Positions 33,477 to 42,304 are shown, counted from the stretch's first letter. The stretch is DNA of 64,000 bases from Clostridiales bacterium (GCA_004555915.1 SFJM01000010.1:1-64000), one strand, 5' to 3'. Numbers and translations are program-made. Notes: generated by a model not told the origin, from the letters alone.

Positions 33477-34502
33477 TCAGACAACCAGAATTTCCGGTTC
33501 GGTCCGATTGATGAGTTCTCCCACAATGCTGGCAGGAAGTCCCGCCTTCTGTAATTCTGTTTCCAGTGCTTCTGCCTGAACCGGTTCCACGGCAATCAGC
33601 AGGCCGCCGGAGGTCTGCGGGTCAAATAAGACTTCCTCCATTGCGAATGGAATATTTTGAAACTGTACAAACGGCCCGGTATGATTGCGATTGCGCTGGC
33701 CTGCGGCAGTCAGCAGAAATTCATCAGCATGATGCAGGGCTTCTTCCATGACTGGCATATGCCGGGCGCGAATCCGTGCGGAAAGCCTGCCATCCAGCAT
33801 CTCATGGAGATGTCCGAGAAATCCAAAGCCTGTCACATCGGTACATGCATGCACCTCATATTTTGCGCAGATTTCTGCCGCATATTTGTTCAGGGTGGTC
33901 ATGGACTGAATTGCCTCATCCATCGCTTCCTTCGATGCTTCCCCCACACGGTTCGCTGTACAGACAATTCCCACACCCAGCTTTTTGGTCAGAATCAGGA
34001 CATCTCCCGCCTGTCCGTGGTTGTTTGCATACACCTTTCCGGGATGAATGGTTCCCATGACGGAAAGTCCGTATTTTACACTGTCATCTGCAATCGAATG
34101 GCCGCCAGCCAAAGCTGCACCGGCTTCAATCACCTTTTCCGAGCCGCCCCGCATGATTTCGCCTAAAATATTTAAATCCATTTTTTCCGGGAAACAGACG
34201 ATGTTGAGTGCGGTTTTCACTTCACCGCCCATGGCATAGATATCGCTCAGCGCATTTGCGGCGGCAATCTGGCCAAACAGATACGGATCCTCAATCATAG
34301 GCGGGAAGAAATCCAGCGTCTGGACAATCGCCAAATCATCGGATACCTGATAGACCGCAGCATCATCCCGGCTGTCGTACCCCACCAGAAGGTTGTCATC
34401 GTGTGGTCCTTTGGGCAAACACGACAGAACACGGCTCAATACACCGGCTCCCAGCTTAGCTGTACAGCCTCCTCCTCTGCAAAATACAATTTCATCTGCC
34501 AT
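33477..34502 (-). CDS. selD: Selenide, water dikinase (selenophosphate synthetase)
   Basis: A 341-residue ATP-dependent enzyme that makes selenophosphate. Catalytic Cys13 and Lys16 in GGGCTAKLGAG match Cys17 and Lys20 of the E. coli enzyme; Cys is used, not selenocysteine. DSRDDAAVYQV and AGGHSIADDSVKYGLSVMG carry the metal-binding Asp residues. ATG 34502 follows GAGGAG; the in-frame TTG 34520 overlaps this site. It is the first gene of the run, with its own promoter. No selA or selB is nearby, so it is probably an orphan SelD serving the hydroxylase. Confidence 0.92.
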   Translation of the reverse strand: MADEIVFCRGGGCTAKLGAGVLSRVLSCLPKGPHDDNLLVGYDSRDDAAVYQVSDDLAIVQTLDFFPPMIEDPYLFGQIAAANALSDIYAMGGEVKTALNIVCFPEKMDLNILGEIMRGGSEKVIEAGAALAGGHSIADDSVKYGLSVMGTIHPGKVYANNHGQAGDVLILTKKLGVGIVCTANRVGEASKEAMDEAIQSMTTLNKYAAEICAKYEVHACTDVTGFGFLGHLHEMLDGRLSARIRARHMPVMEEALHHADEFLLTAAGQRNRNHTGPFVQFQNIPFAMEEVLFDPQTSGGLLIAVEPVQAEALETELQKAGLPASIVGELINRTEPEILVV

Positions 34503-34576
34503 TTCAGATATTCTCCTCAATTTTCTGTTCCTTTGTTTTCCAATATCCCGTCATTTTAAATCTGTATGATACTTTT

Positions 34577-34605
34577 ATCATATCATTTAAACTACATTTC
34601 AGCAA
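34577..34605 (-). promoter_or_regulatory. Promoter of the selenium/hydroxylase run
   Basis: TTGCTG (34605-34600) and TATGAT (34582-34577) are 17 bases apart. It lies 75 bases before selD and is the only good promoter I see until the hairpin at 24.7 kb. Confidence 0.6.
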
Positions 34606-34658
34606 TAGCAATGCTTCCTTCCACCTGTACTTTTTGTCGGATTATAAGGTTCCCTTTT

Positions 34659-34700
34659 CAAAAAAGAAAGGAGACCAAATTCACAAAGAATTCGATCTCC
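34659..34700 (-). terminator. Terminator of the ThrE-type pair
   Basis: On the minus strand GGAGATCGAATTC and GAATTTGGTCTCC pair over 13 positions with two G-U pairs, followed by TTTCTTTTTTG. It is 110 bases after the ThrE_2 stop and isolates selD. The remaining part of 34503-34811 holds only the selD promoter. Confidence 0.8.
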
Positions 34701-34811
34701 AGCGCAGTCACTTCTTCTTTTATGATTGTAGCAGAATCGTTATTTTTTGTCAAATAACCGGGATAAACATCCACCAAACCGAAGCAAAAGCAAGACAGCG
34801 CTGTTATGCAT

Positions 34812-35297
34812 TCAGGGTGTATCCTTTCTCTGTCCCCGGCTTTGTTTCGATGCTTTATAATAAATCATGATTTTCCCTGCTGTCTGCATGATACAGGCGG
34901 CAATAATCATACCCATGGACATGGCACATACTTCCCAGAACAAAAGTGTTCCACACTCAATCATTTTTTCTGCATGATTTCCTACCAAGGCCAGCATCGT
35001 ATCGTACAAATCTTTTCCCGGAACAAGCGGGATAACCATGGGCACCACGAGGGTAATCACCGGTTCTTTGCAAAAACGTGCCAGTATTTCCGCCGTCAAT
35101 GCGGTAACAAGCGAGGCTGCAAAAAAGCTTGTGATTCTGTTTCCGGAATATGTGTACGTCAGCAGGTAAATCAGCCAGTTCCATGCGCCTCCGCATGCGG
35201 TGGCATACAGCTTCCAGCCCCTGATCTGGAACAGGATGCTAAATCCTGCTGTTCCGATTGCTGCCATCAGCAGATCTGTCATCATATCTGCTGTCAT
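34812..35297 (-). CDS. Threonine/serine exporter, small membrane subunit (ThrE_2/DUF3815)
   Basis: A 161-residue protein with five hydrophobic helices. GFSILFQIRGWKLYATACGG, AEILARFCKEPVITLVVPMV and IPLVPGKDLYDTM are typical of the C-terminal ThrE domain. It probably pairs with the adjacent ThrE_1 protein to export Thr or Ser. ATG 35297 overlaps the upstream stop in ATGA. Confidence 0.85.
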   Translation of the reverse strand: MTADMMTDLLMAAIGTAGFSILFQIRGWKLYATACGGAWNWLIYLLTYTYSGNRITSFFAASLVTALTAEILARFCKEPVITLVVPMVIPLVPGKDLYDTMLALVGNHAEKMIECGTLLFWEVCAMSMGMIIAACIMQTAGKIMIYYKASKQSRGQRKDTP

Positions 35298-36055
35298 AGC
35301 TTCACCCCAAAGCCCAGCAAAACCAGTGCGCATCCGATTGCAATGGCAATGGCACGCACTACCGCTTCACAGATGCCAAGCACGCCGCTGATGGTCTCTC
35401 CCATAATCATCTCCCGGACAGCTGTCATCAGCGCGACACCGGGAATCAACAGCATGATATTTCCGATAATGATATAATTGATATTGGATCCAAGGCCAAT
35501 CCATACAGTAAGCAACGCAAAAAGACAAATCGCCGCAGATTCCACAATAATCAGGATGATGGGCTGAAGCCGGATTTTTCCTCCATAATACGACAAGACA
35601 TACTGAACCAGACTGCATACGGCAGCAGCTGCTCCATCCAGTGCAGTCCCTCCGAAAAAAACTGCAAAGGATGCTGCAATCATGATATATGCCGCCATGA
35701 TAACCCTGTTGGAATAGGCAGGCATTTTGGAAATATCCGCGACAGCCTCCCGGAATTCCTCCGCCGGAATCGGGTTTGCACAGACTCTTCTGGATAACGC
35801 ATTGACCTGTTCTATCTTTCTCATATTCGTACTGCGTCCGGTTATCCTTCGGGTCTGTGTGATATTGCTTCCATCTTCTGCATGTACCGTTACAACGATA
35901 TTGGATGTAATCGCAAAGACATCCACACGCACAAACCCATATGCAACCGCCATACGCCGCAGTGTATCTTCCACCCTGCTGATTTCGGCGCCTGCCTTCA
36001 AAAGTATTTCTCCTGCATCCAGAATCCCATCCAGGATCACGTCTGTCTGCGACAC
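35294..36055 (-). CDS. Threonine/serine exporter, large subunit (ThrE_1/DUF1212)
   Basis: A 253-residue protein. The N-terminal soluble part has GEILLKAGAEISRVEDTLRR and the fold continuing to RKIEQVNALSRRV; about five helices follow from residue 120 with the IMLLIPGVALMTAVREMIMG loop. This is the first half of ThrE; in some bacteria the two halves are one protein. Start: GTG 36055 after AAGGAAG. A TTG at 36142 would add 29 residues, but these look unlike the family. Transport direction is taken from the family. Confidence 0.82.
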   Translation of the reverse strand: MSQTDVILDGILDAGEILLKAGAEISRVEDTLRRMAVAYGFVRVDVFAITSNIVVTVHAEDGSNITQTRRITGRSTNMRKIEQVNALSRRVCANPIPAEEFREAVADISKMPAYSNRVIMAAYIMIAASFAVFFGGTALDGAAAAVCSLVQYVLSYYGGKIRLQPIILIIVESAAICLFALLTVWIGLGSNINYIIIGNIMLLIPGVALMTAVREMIMGETISGVLGICEAVVRAIAIAIGCALVLLGFGVKL

Positions 36056-36265
36056 GGTGCATCTTCCTTTCCCTGATCGTTCCTTTGTTTCATTTCCTGT
36101 TCCCCTTCCATTTGATTCTGTTTCAATGAAATGGTATACCAATTTCCTGTTGTTGTAAAGGTAAATTCAAGATCTCATTACATCAGTATTTCCTGTTTGA
36201 TGGGGAACAATCTGGGAATAGCGTGAATGAAATCCATTGGTCTGGCAAAAACCTGCTTGGCCTGT

Positions 36266-36439
36266 TCACAAAGAATCATCGCATATCAGCATAGAAAGAC
36301 GGGCTGCGCTCGCATGGATTGCTGCAGCTTTGTACTTTTTGGCGCAGAATTGATGGTTTTTTGAGCATTTCACAGGCAATTTCGCCAATTTATCACGCGC
36401 AGCTTCCTTAAAATGTAAATATTTTGTGAATTGTTCCAT
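36266..36439 (-). other. 57-codon open frame antisense to the cstA leader, unknown
   Basis: The frame starts at ATG 36439 with MEQFTKYLHFKEAARDKL and ends at TGA 36266; the C-terminal part is rich in Ala, Lys and Ser. It has no ribosome site, and its start overlaps the -35 box of the divergent cstA promoter. It may be a small gene, an intergenic repeat, or chance. The rest of 36056-36438 shows no other gene. Confidence 0.25.
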
Positions 36440-36466
36440 TGATTTTTCATCTGACCGGAGTATACT
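36439..36466 (+). promoter_or_regulatory. Promoter of the cstA T-box transcript
   Basis: TTGATT (36439-36444) and TATACT (36461-36466) are 16 bases apart. Transcription should start near 36473, at the beginning of the T-box leader. Confidence 0.7.
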
Positions 36467-36472
36467 TAGAAA

Positions 36473-36790
36473 CAATCTCAGAGTTCCAGAATGCAGTGAA
36501 CAGGAACACGAATCTGCTTGATTCAACCTTTCAGAGAGCCGCCGGCTGGGTGTAAGGCGGCAGGACACAGGCAGATTTATCCCCTGCGAGCAGGCTGTAC
36601 AACAATTGGTCACACCAATTCAGTAATACAGTTCGGTATCCCACCGTTACCGGGAAGCGCACTTGCGGCAGGTTCTGTCGACAGCTGCGGCAGAGTGGTC
36701 GTAATCCACGGCAATTGGAGTGGTATCGCGGAGGAAAAATTCCAGCCTCCGTCTCCAGCGGTTTTTCCCGCCGGAGGCGGGGGCTGTTTC
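36473..36790 (+). promoter_or_regulatory. T-box riboswitch upstream of cstA
   Basis: The leader has the Stem I AG-bulge and apical motif (CAGAGAGCC then GGCTGGGTGTAAGG, about 36526-36557), a middle stem around AATTGGT/ACCAATT, the T-box core GTGGTATCGCGG (36720-36731) and an intrinsic terminator with arms 36743-36761 and 36768-36785 followed by TTTC. Uncharged tRNA binding would favour the antiterminator and allow cstA expression. The UGGU bulge needs a tRNA with A at position 73. After the upper Stem I helix the sequence is T-ATC-CCC, so Ile or Pro are candidates; I cannot fix the specifier. Confidence 0.82.
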
Positions 36791-36834
36791 TGATTTTGGA
36801 AATGATGAGAATTTTATGAGGGAAGTGTTTTATT

Positions 36835-38517
36835 ATGAATGGTCTTACCATGATGGCAATTGCCATTGTCGTACTGGGCAGCGCTTATCTGCTGTACGGC
36901 AAGTGGCTCGCCAAAACCTGGGGCGTCGATCCGAATGCAAAGACGCCCGCTTATGAAATGGAGGACGGCGTCGATTATGTTCCGGCTGACCGTGGCGTTG
37001 TCTTTGGACATCAGTTTGCCTCCATCGCCGGTGCCGGCCCGATCAACGGCCCGATTCAGGCGGCAATTTTCGGCTGGGTACCGGTACTGCTGTGGTGCCT
37101 GCTGGGCGGTGTGTTCTTCGGCGCAGTACAGGACTTTTCCGCTATGTATGCCTCTGTAAAGAACAAAGGCCACTCCATCGGCGTCATCATTGAGCTGTAC
37201 GTTGGAAAGCTGGGTAAGAAGCTGTTCCTGCTGTTCTGCTGGCTGTTTTCTATCCTTGTTGTTGCAGCCTTTGCGGACATCGTAGCAGGTACATTCAATG
37301 GCTTCGCTGAAGACGGCAGCCAGATTGCGGCAAACGCATCGGTTGCCACCACCAGTATTTTGTTTATCATTGCGGCTGTCTGCCTGGGCTTCTTCCTTAA
37401 ATATACCCACCTGCCCACCGCTGCAAATACTGCAATTGCAATTGCCCTGCTGGTTGCCTGCATTGCTGTCGGCCTTGCGCTGCCGGTTTACCAGACCACC
37501 AGTTTCTGGCATCTGTTCGTCTTTATTTATATCTTTATCGCATCTATTGTTCCGGTCTGGGCACTGCTCCAGCCGCGTGATTACCTCAACAGCTATCTGC
37601 TGGTTGTCATGATTGTTGCTGCCGTTGTGGGCATCATTGTCTATAACCCGTCGATGAATCTGCCGACCTTCACTGCGTTCAACGTCAATGGCTCCTATCT
37701 GTTCCCGACGCTGTTTGTCACCATTGCCTGCGGCGCAATCTCCGGTTTCCATTCGCTGGTATCCTCCGGTACAGCCAGCAAGCAGATCAAAAACGAGCGT
37801 GATATGCTGCCGGTTTCCTTTGGTGCCATGCTGATGGAGAGCATGCTGGCAGTCATCTCTCTGGTTTGCGTTGGTTTTCTTGCAAGCGGTGCCACACTGC
37901 CGGAAGGTACGCCTCCGCAGATCTTTGCCTCCGCAATTGCAACCTTCCTGAGCAAGCTGGGCATTTCGGAAACGGTTTCCGCCACGCTGATCCTGCTGGC
38001 AGTTTCCGCTTTCGGTCTGACCTCCCTTGACTCGGTCGCACGTGTCGGCCGTCTGTCCTTCCAGGAATTCTTTGTGGATGCAGATACCGATATGGACAAC
38101 CTGTCCCCAACCGTGAAGTTCTTCTCCAACAAGTATGTTGCCACCGCTGCTACGCTGATTCTGGCGTTCGCACTGGCAAAGATCGGCTACGCAAACATCT
38201 GGCCACTGTTCGGCTCCGCTAACCAGCTGCTTGGTGCGCTGTCGCTCATCGCCTGCGCCGTATTCCTCAAGCACACGCACCGTAAGGGCTTCATGCTGTG
38301 GTTCCCGATGATCTGCATGCTCGGCATCACCTTTACCGCGCTGACGCTCAAGATTGTCTCTCTGGCAGGCGGTCTGCTTGCCGGCACCTCTGTCAACGCT
38401 TTTGGCGATGGACTCCAGCTGGTATTCGCTGTACTGCTGTTCGCACTTGGCGTTGTCGTTGCCGTCATGGGCATCCGCAAGCTGGTCGAAAAGGAGTCAT
38501 CTGCAGAAAACGCATAA
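36835..38517 (+). CDS. cstA: Carbon starvation protein A family transporter (peptide/pyruvate)
   Basis: A 560-residue membrane protein with about 16 helices. The family block FGHQFASIAGAGPINGPIQA is at residues 58-77, followed by GVFFGAVQDFSAMYAS and, later, FHSLVSSGTASKQI and LTSLDSVARVGR. It is shorter than E. coli CstA (about 700) but normal for Firmicutes. The family imports peptides or pyruvate. A T-box in its leader implies that the cell opens this transporter when one charged tRNA runs low, which fits peptide or amino acid uptake. GAGGGAAG precedes ATG 36835. Confidence 0.9.
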   Translation: MNGLTMMAIAIVVLGSAYLLYGKWLAKTWGVDPNAKTPAYEMEDGVDYVPADRGVVFGHQFASIAGAGPINGPIQAAIFGWVPVLLWCLLGGVFFGAVQDFSAMYASVKNKGHSIGVIIELYVGKLGKKLFLLFCWLFSILVVAAFADIVAGTFNGFAEDGSQIAANASVATTSILFIIAAVCLGFFLKYTHLPTAANTAIAIALLVACIAVGLALPVYQTTSFWHLFVFIYIFIASIVPVWALLQPRDYLNSYLLVVMIVAAVVGIIVYNPSMNLPTFTAFNVNGSYLFPTLFVTIACGAISGFHSLVSSGTASKQIKNERDMLPVSFGAMLMESMLAVISLVCVGFLASGATLPEGTPPQIFASAIATFLSKLGISETVSATLILLAVSAFGLTSLDSVARVGRLSFQEFFVDADTDMDNLSPTVKFFSNKYVATAATLILAFALAKIGYANIWPLFGSANQLLGALSLIACAVFLKHTHRKGFMLWFPMICMLGITFTALTLKIVSLAGGLLAGTSVNAFGDGLQLVFAVLLFALGVVVAVMGIRKLVEKESSAENA

Positions 38518-38544
38518 TATAGCATCAATTATATATGGATGCAA

Positions 38545-38588
38545 AAAGACTTCTCCCTGCCGGGTCATACCGATGAGGAGAAGCCTTT
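38545..38588 (-). terminator. Bidirectional terminator between cstA and agcS
   Basis: AAAGACTTCTCC (38545-38556) and GGAGAAGCCTTT (38577-38588) pair over 12 positions, fully with a G-U on the minus strand. The minus strand has TCTTTTTGC at the end; the plus strand has CCTTTGCTTTTG. Both convergent genes can use it. Confidence 0.75.
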
Positions 38589-38635
38589 GCTTTTGTATTT
38601 GAAACGGTTCGTGATAAGGTTAAATACACATAAAA

Positions 38636-40036
38636 TCAGTTTTTAACCTGTTTTTTCTCAAAATAATCTTTAACCAGTTGAATGACTGTACCGGACAGCA
38701 GGAACAGTGCAATCAGGTTTGGAATAGCCATCAGGCCGTTAAAGGTCTCTGCGATATCCCATAACAGCCCCAAATCAATGGTAGCACCGATGATGGCAAC
38801 CAGAGAATACACAACCATAAACGGTTTAATCACCTTGTTGGAATGGAACAGATATTCAATGCAGCGTGCACCATACAGTCCCCAGCCAAGAATGGTGGAA
38901 AACGCAAAGCTGCACATGGCAATCGCTGTGAAAATGGTCACCCAGTTGCCATACATGGAGACAAAGCCCTGAATGGTCAGTTCCGCACCTGCCGCTTCGC
39001 CATAATGGACCGAAATGCCACTGCACAGAATAACCAGTGCTGTCAGTGTGCAAATAACAAGCGTATCAGCGAATACCTCGAAAATGCCAAAGAAGCCCTG
39101 TTTCACCGCATCACTTGTATCTGCACAGGCATGTGCAATGGAGCCAGTGCCCAAACCTGCCTCGTTGGAAAAAATACCTCTGGAAACACCCTTCTTCATA
39201 CTCATGAAAAATGTGCCGACTGCACCGCCTGTGATGGATCGCGGGGAGAAGGCTCCATAAACAATGGAATACAATACGTCTGGAATGCGCTGATAATTGA
39301 TGGCGACGACGCCCAACGCAAGGACAATGTAAAGCAGTGCCATAAACGGAACCAGTTTTTCGGTGACATTGCCGATTCTTTTAATTCCGCCCAGCAGAAT
39401 CAGGGCTACCAGACCGGCAATAATGATGCCCACAATCAGGTTAAACATGCCTGCGGAAGACTCCGACAGCAGTCCATAGCTGAAAAGTGCAGAATCAATG
39501 GACGTAATAATGGTGTTGACCTGCGTTGCATTGCCTGTGCCAAACACAGTGAGCACGCCAAACAGCGAAAATGCAGCCGCGAGCCAGTGCCAACGCTTGT
39601 GCAGACCATTTTTGATGTAATACATCGGGCCGCCTACCCAGTCACCATCTGTATTCCGTTCACGGAAATGTACGGCAAGCGTAACTTCTGCAAATTTGGT
39701 ACACATGCCAAGGAATGCGGAGCACCACATCCAGAATACAGCGCCAGGGCCACCGATTGCAATCGCACCTGCAACGCCTGCAATGTTGCCGGTTCCCACT
39801 GTTCCGGCAAGTGCCGTGCAGACTGCCTGAAACGGTGTCATGGAGCCATCACCGGCTTTATCCCTCCGGAAAAGCCTGCCCAAAACGGTTTTTACCGCAA
39901 GCGGAAACTTACGGATCTGTATAAACCGGGTTTGGAAGCTCAGGTACAATCCTACGCCAATGATACAGATCATGGCCGGAATTCCCCAGATAAAATTGTT
40001 CACACATGTGTTGATTTGTTCAACAAACTGAAGCAT
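38636..40036 (-). CDS. Alanine/glycine:cation symporter (AgcS family)
   Basis: A 466-residue membrane protein with about 10-11 helices. The family motif TALAGTVGTGNIAGVAGAI is at residues 70-88 and GIFSNEAGLGTGSIAHACA in the middle. It imports Ala or Gly with Na+ or H+. ATG 40036 follows GGGAGAG; an upstream in-frame extension overlaps the promoter and is rejected. It converges on cstA, another amino-acid-related transporter. Confidence 0.92.
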   Translation of the reverse strand: MLQFVEQINTCVNNFIWGIPAMICIIGVGLYLSFQTRFIQIRKFPLAVKTVLGRLFRRDKAGDGSMTPFQAVCTALAGTVGTGNIAGVAGAIAIGGPGAVFWMWCSAFLGMCTKFAEVTLAVHFRERNTDGDWVGGPMYYIKNGLHKRWHWLAAAFSLFGVLTVFGTGNATQVNTIITSIDSALFSYGLLSESSAGMFNLIVGIIIAGLVALILLGGIKRIGNVTEKLVPFMALLYIVLALGVVAINYQRIPDVLYSIVYGAFSPRSITGGAVGTFFMSMKKGVSRGIFSNEAGLGTGSIAHACADTSDAVKQGFFGIFEVFADTLVICTLTALVILCSGISVHYGEAAGAELTIQGFVSMYGNWVTIFTAIAMCSFAFSTILGWGLYGARCIEYLFHSNKVIKPFMVVYSLVAIIGATIDLGLLWDIAETFNGLMAIPNLIALFLLSGTVIQLVKDYFEKKQVKN

Positions 40037-40119
40037 TTTTCTCTCCCATCTACTTTTTTCTTTGTTTTTATCTGCGTTCGACGGCAAAACCAGGATGCCG
40101 CCCAAAATGACATATAAAA

Positions 40120-40148
40120 ATTATATCTTATAATCAGAAAATAATCAA
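40120..40148 (-). promoter_or_regulatory. Promoter of the AgcS symporter
   Basis: TTGATT (40148-40143) and consensus TATAAT (40125-40120) are 17 bases apart. It lies 84 bases before the start codon. Confidence 0.7.
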
Positions 40149-40290
40149 ATTAATTATGAAAAATACTTTTGCCTGCTGTCATTCCGGTGCAATCACCTGC
40201 GCTGGTGGAAAAGTTGGTGCTGCTGCATTGGGTATTGCAAAACTGTGCTATGGCACGCTCATCAGCAATGGTTTCAAGGCATATGTTTAC

Positions 40291-40320
40291 TTGCGTTTCA
40301 TACGGAATCTGATATATAAT
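40291..40320 (+). promoter_or_regulatory. Promoter of the tyrosine recombinase
   Basis: TTGCGT (40291-40296) and consensus TATAAT (40315-40320) are 18 bases apart, 32 bases before the recombinase ATG. In the 316-base gap 40037-40352 only this promoter and the divergent AgcS promoter are seen. Confidence 0.65.
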
Positions 40321-40352
40321 GACAAAGAACAGAATGGAGCGTGAATGGATTT

Positions 40353-41378
40353 ATGAAAGCTGATACCCAATCCCCTCAGGTATTGAAGGATTTTATGGCT
40401 TATCTTTATACAATCAAAGGAAAATCTGAAAAAACAGCGCAGGAATATTATCTGGATCTGCGGATGTTTTTCCGTTACATCAAGCAGCAGCGCGGGCTTG
40501 CGGATGATCTCCCATTTGATGAAATCCCCATCGCGGATGTGGATATCGAGCTGATTCGCAGCATTACCCTTTCCGATGCCTATGCATTTCTGATGTATAC
40601 CGCACAGGACCGTCTGAAGCATAACAATTCCGATCACAGTGAGATTGGCCTGATGTCCTCCTCCCGTGCCCGCAAGGTTTCCGCCCTGCGTTCGTTCTTT
40701 AAGTATCTGACGGATAAGGCCCACCTGCTGGCACATAATCCGCTTCAGAATCTGGAATATCCCTCTGTCCGCCGGTCTTTGCCCAAATACCTGACAGTAG
40801 ATGAGAGCATTGCCTTGCTGGAATCAGTAGACGGGGCCTTTAAGGAACGGGATTACTGCATCCTTATGCTGTTTCTCAACTGCGGGCTGCGTGTTTCTGA
40901 GCTGTGCGGGCTGAATGTATCGGATATCAAGGAAAATCAGATTCGTGTACTCGGAAAAGGCAACAAGGAACGTATGCTTTACCTTAATGAAGCCTGCATT
41001 GATGCCATCAATGCCTATCTCCCCCACCGAATCCAACCGAATAAAACTGCGGATGCAGCGGGTGCATTGTTTGTCAGCCGGCAGAAAAACCGAATCCGCA
41101 AGACAACAGTAGAGCATCTGGTGAAAAAATATATCGCACAGGCGGGACTGGATGCAAGTAAATTTTCTGCCCATAAGCTGCGGCATACGGCAGCTACTAT
41201 GATGTATAAGAATGGTGTGGATATCCGAACTTTGCAGGACGTTTTAGGCCATGAAAACGTTAATACTACCATGATCTATACCCATATCAATGATGCAAAC
41301 ATGCAGGAGGCCGCCGCACGCAATCCGCTTTCCAATTTCCGGCGGTCGCAAAAAACAGAACAGTCCGAAGAATCCTGA
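40353..41378 (+). CDS. Tyrosine recombinase, XerC/XerD-like
   Basis: A 341-residue recombinase. Residues 10-130 are the SAM-like core-binding domain; the catalytic domain has NCGLRVSEL (Arg), GKGNKER (Lys), HKLRHTAATMM (His-x-x-Arg), LGHENVNTTMIYTH (His and nucleophile Tyr). This set fits chromosome-dimer recombinases of Firmicutes. No phage, integron or cassette genes flank it. ATG 40353 is chosen, though the site GGAG is 14 bases away; GTG 40341 is too close to it. Confidence 0.85.
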   Translation: MKADTQSPQVLKDFMAYLYTIKGKSEKTAQEYYLDLRMFFRYIKQQRGLADDLPFDEIPIADVDIELIRSITLSDAYAFLMYTAQDRLKHNNSDHSEIGLMSSSRARKVSALRSFFKYLTDKAHLLAHNPLQNLEYPSVRRSLPKYLTVDESIALLESVDGAFKERDYCILMLFLNCGLRVSELCGLNVSDIKENQIRVLGKGNKERMLYLNEACIDAINAYLPHRIQPNKTADAAGALFVSRQKNRIRKTTVEHLVKKYIAQAGLDASKFSAHKLRHTAATMMYKNGVDIRTLQDVLGHENVNTTMIYTHINDANMQEAAARNPLSNFRRSQKTEQSEES

Positions 41379-41428
41379 ATGCAGTGTATGCGATCCATAA
41401 CAAATCTTACTGTGACAGGAGAAAAACC

Positions 41429-42304
41429 ATGCACTACGTGAAGGCAAAAGGCATCTTATCATCAAAGAACGGAATGAATCTCTACCGCGGCTGTTCGCAT
41501 GGGTGTATTTACTGTGATTCCAGAAGCAGGTGCTATCATATGGAGCACCCATTTGAAGACATCGAGGTAAAGGAAAACGCAGTGGAGCTGCTGGAAGCCG
41601 CATTGAAATCCAAACGAAAGCCATGCATGATCGGCACAGGTGCCATGACAGATCCATATATCCCGTTGGAAATGCAGCTTGGCACACTCCGCAGAGTATT
41701 ACAGCTGATTGACCGATATGGTTTTGGCTTTACCGTTATCACGAAATCCAATCGCATTCTCAGAGACATGGATTTGCTGCAAAAAATCCATGCAAAAACC
41801 AAATGTGTCGTACAGATGACGCTGACCACTTATGATGACGATCTCTGCCGGAAAATTGAACCCAATGTATGTACCACAAGTGAACGCTTTGCCGTGCTCA
41901 AGGAGCTGCATCATGCAGGAATCCCCACGGTCGTATGGCTCTGTCCCATTTTGCCGTTCATCAATGATACTGCAGAAAATATAGCTGGCATTCTGGACTA
42001 TTGCGTTCAGGCAAAGGTCTATGGCGTTTTGTGTTTTGGAATGGGGTTAACCTTGCGTGAGGGCAACCGGGAATATTTTTATGCACAGCTTGACCGGAAA
42101 TTTCCACATTTGAAGGAACAGTATATCCGGCATTATGGCAATCAGTATGTGGTCAACAGCCCCCACCATGCGGAACTGATGCAGCTGTTCCACCGGATAT
42201 GTGAGAAAAATGGAATTGTCCATGACAATGATCGGATATTCACGTATCTGAACACATTCGAGGACAAGCTGGGACAGGCGCAGCTGAGCCTGTGGGATAT
42301 TTGA
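41429..42304 (+). CDS. Radical SAM protein, SPL-like family
   Basis: A 291-residue radical SAM protein. The cluster is Cys22, Cys26 and Cys29 (RGCSHGCIYCDSRS), followed by ITKSNRILRD and WLCPILPFIND. The family resembles spore photoproduct lyase but lacks proof of that role; many members are simply annotated as SPL-family radical SAM proteins. ATG 41429 follows AGGAG. It lies 50 bases after the recombinase stop, perhaps co-transcribed. Confidence 0.8.
   Translation: MHYVKAKGILSSKNGMNLYRGCSHGCIYCDSRSRCYHMEHPFEDIEVKENAVELLEAALKSKRKPCMIGTGAMTDPYIPLEMQLGTLRRVLQLIDRYGFGFTVITKSNRILRDMDLLQKIHAKTKCVVQMTLTTYDDDLCRKIEPNVCTTSERFAVLKELHHAGIPTVVWLCPILPFINDTAENIAGILDYCVQAKVYGVLCFGMGLTLREGNREYFYAQLDRKFPHLKEQYIRHYGNQYVVNSPHHAELMQLFHRICEKNGIVHDNDRIFTYLNTFEDKLGQAQLSLWDI

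Noticed and set aside
33477..34502. Selenocysteine in SelD or XdhA
   Set aside because: SelD has Cys at the catalytic position, and neither gene has an in-frame TGA. The selenium in this hydroxylase group is a labile ligand, not selenocysteine.
40156..40344. A 62-codon plus-strand frame before the recombinase
   Set aside because: No ribosome site, it covers the recombinase promoter, and the composition is not protein-like.
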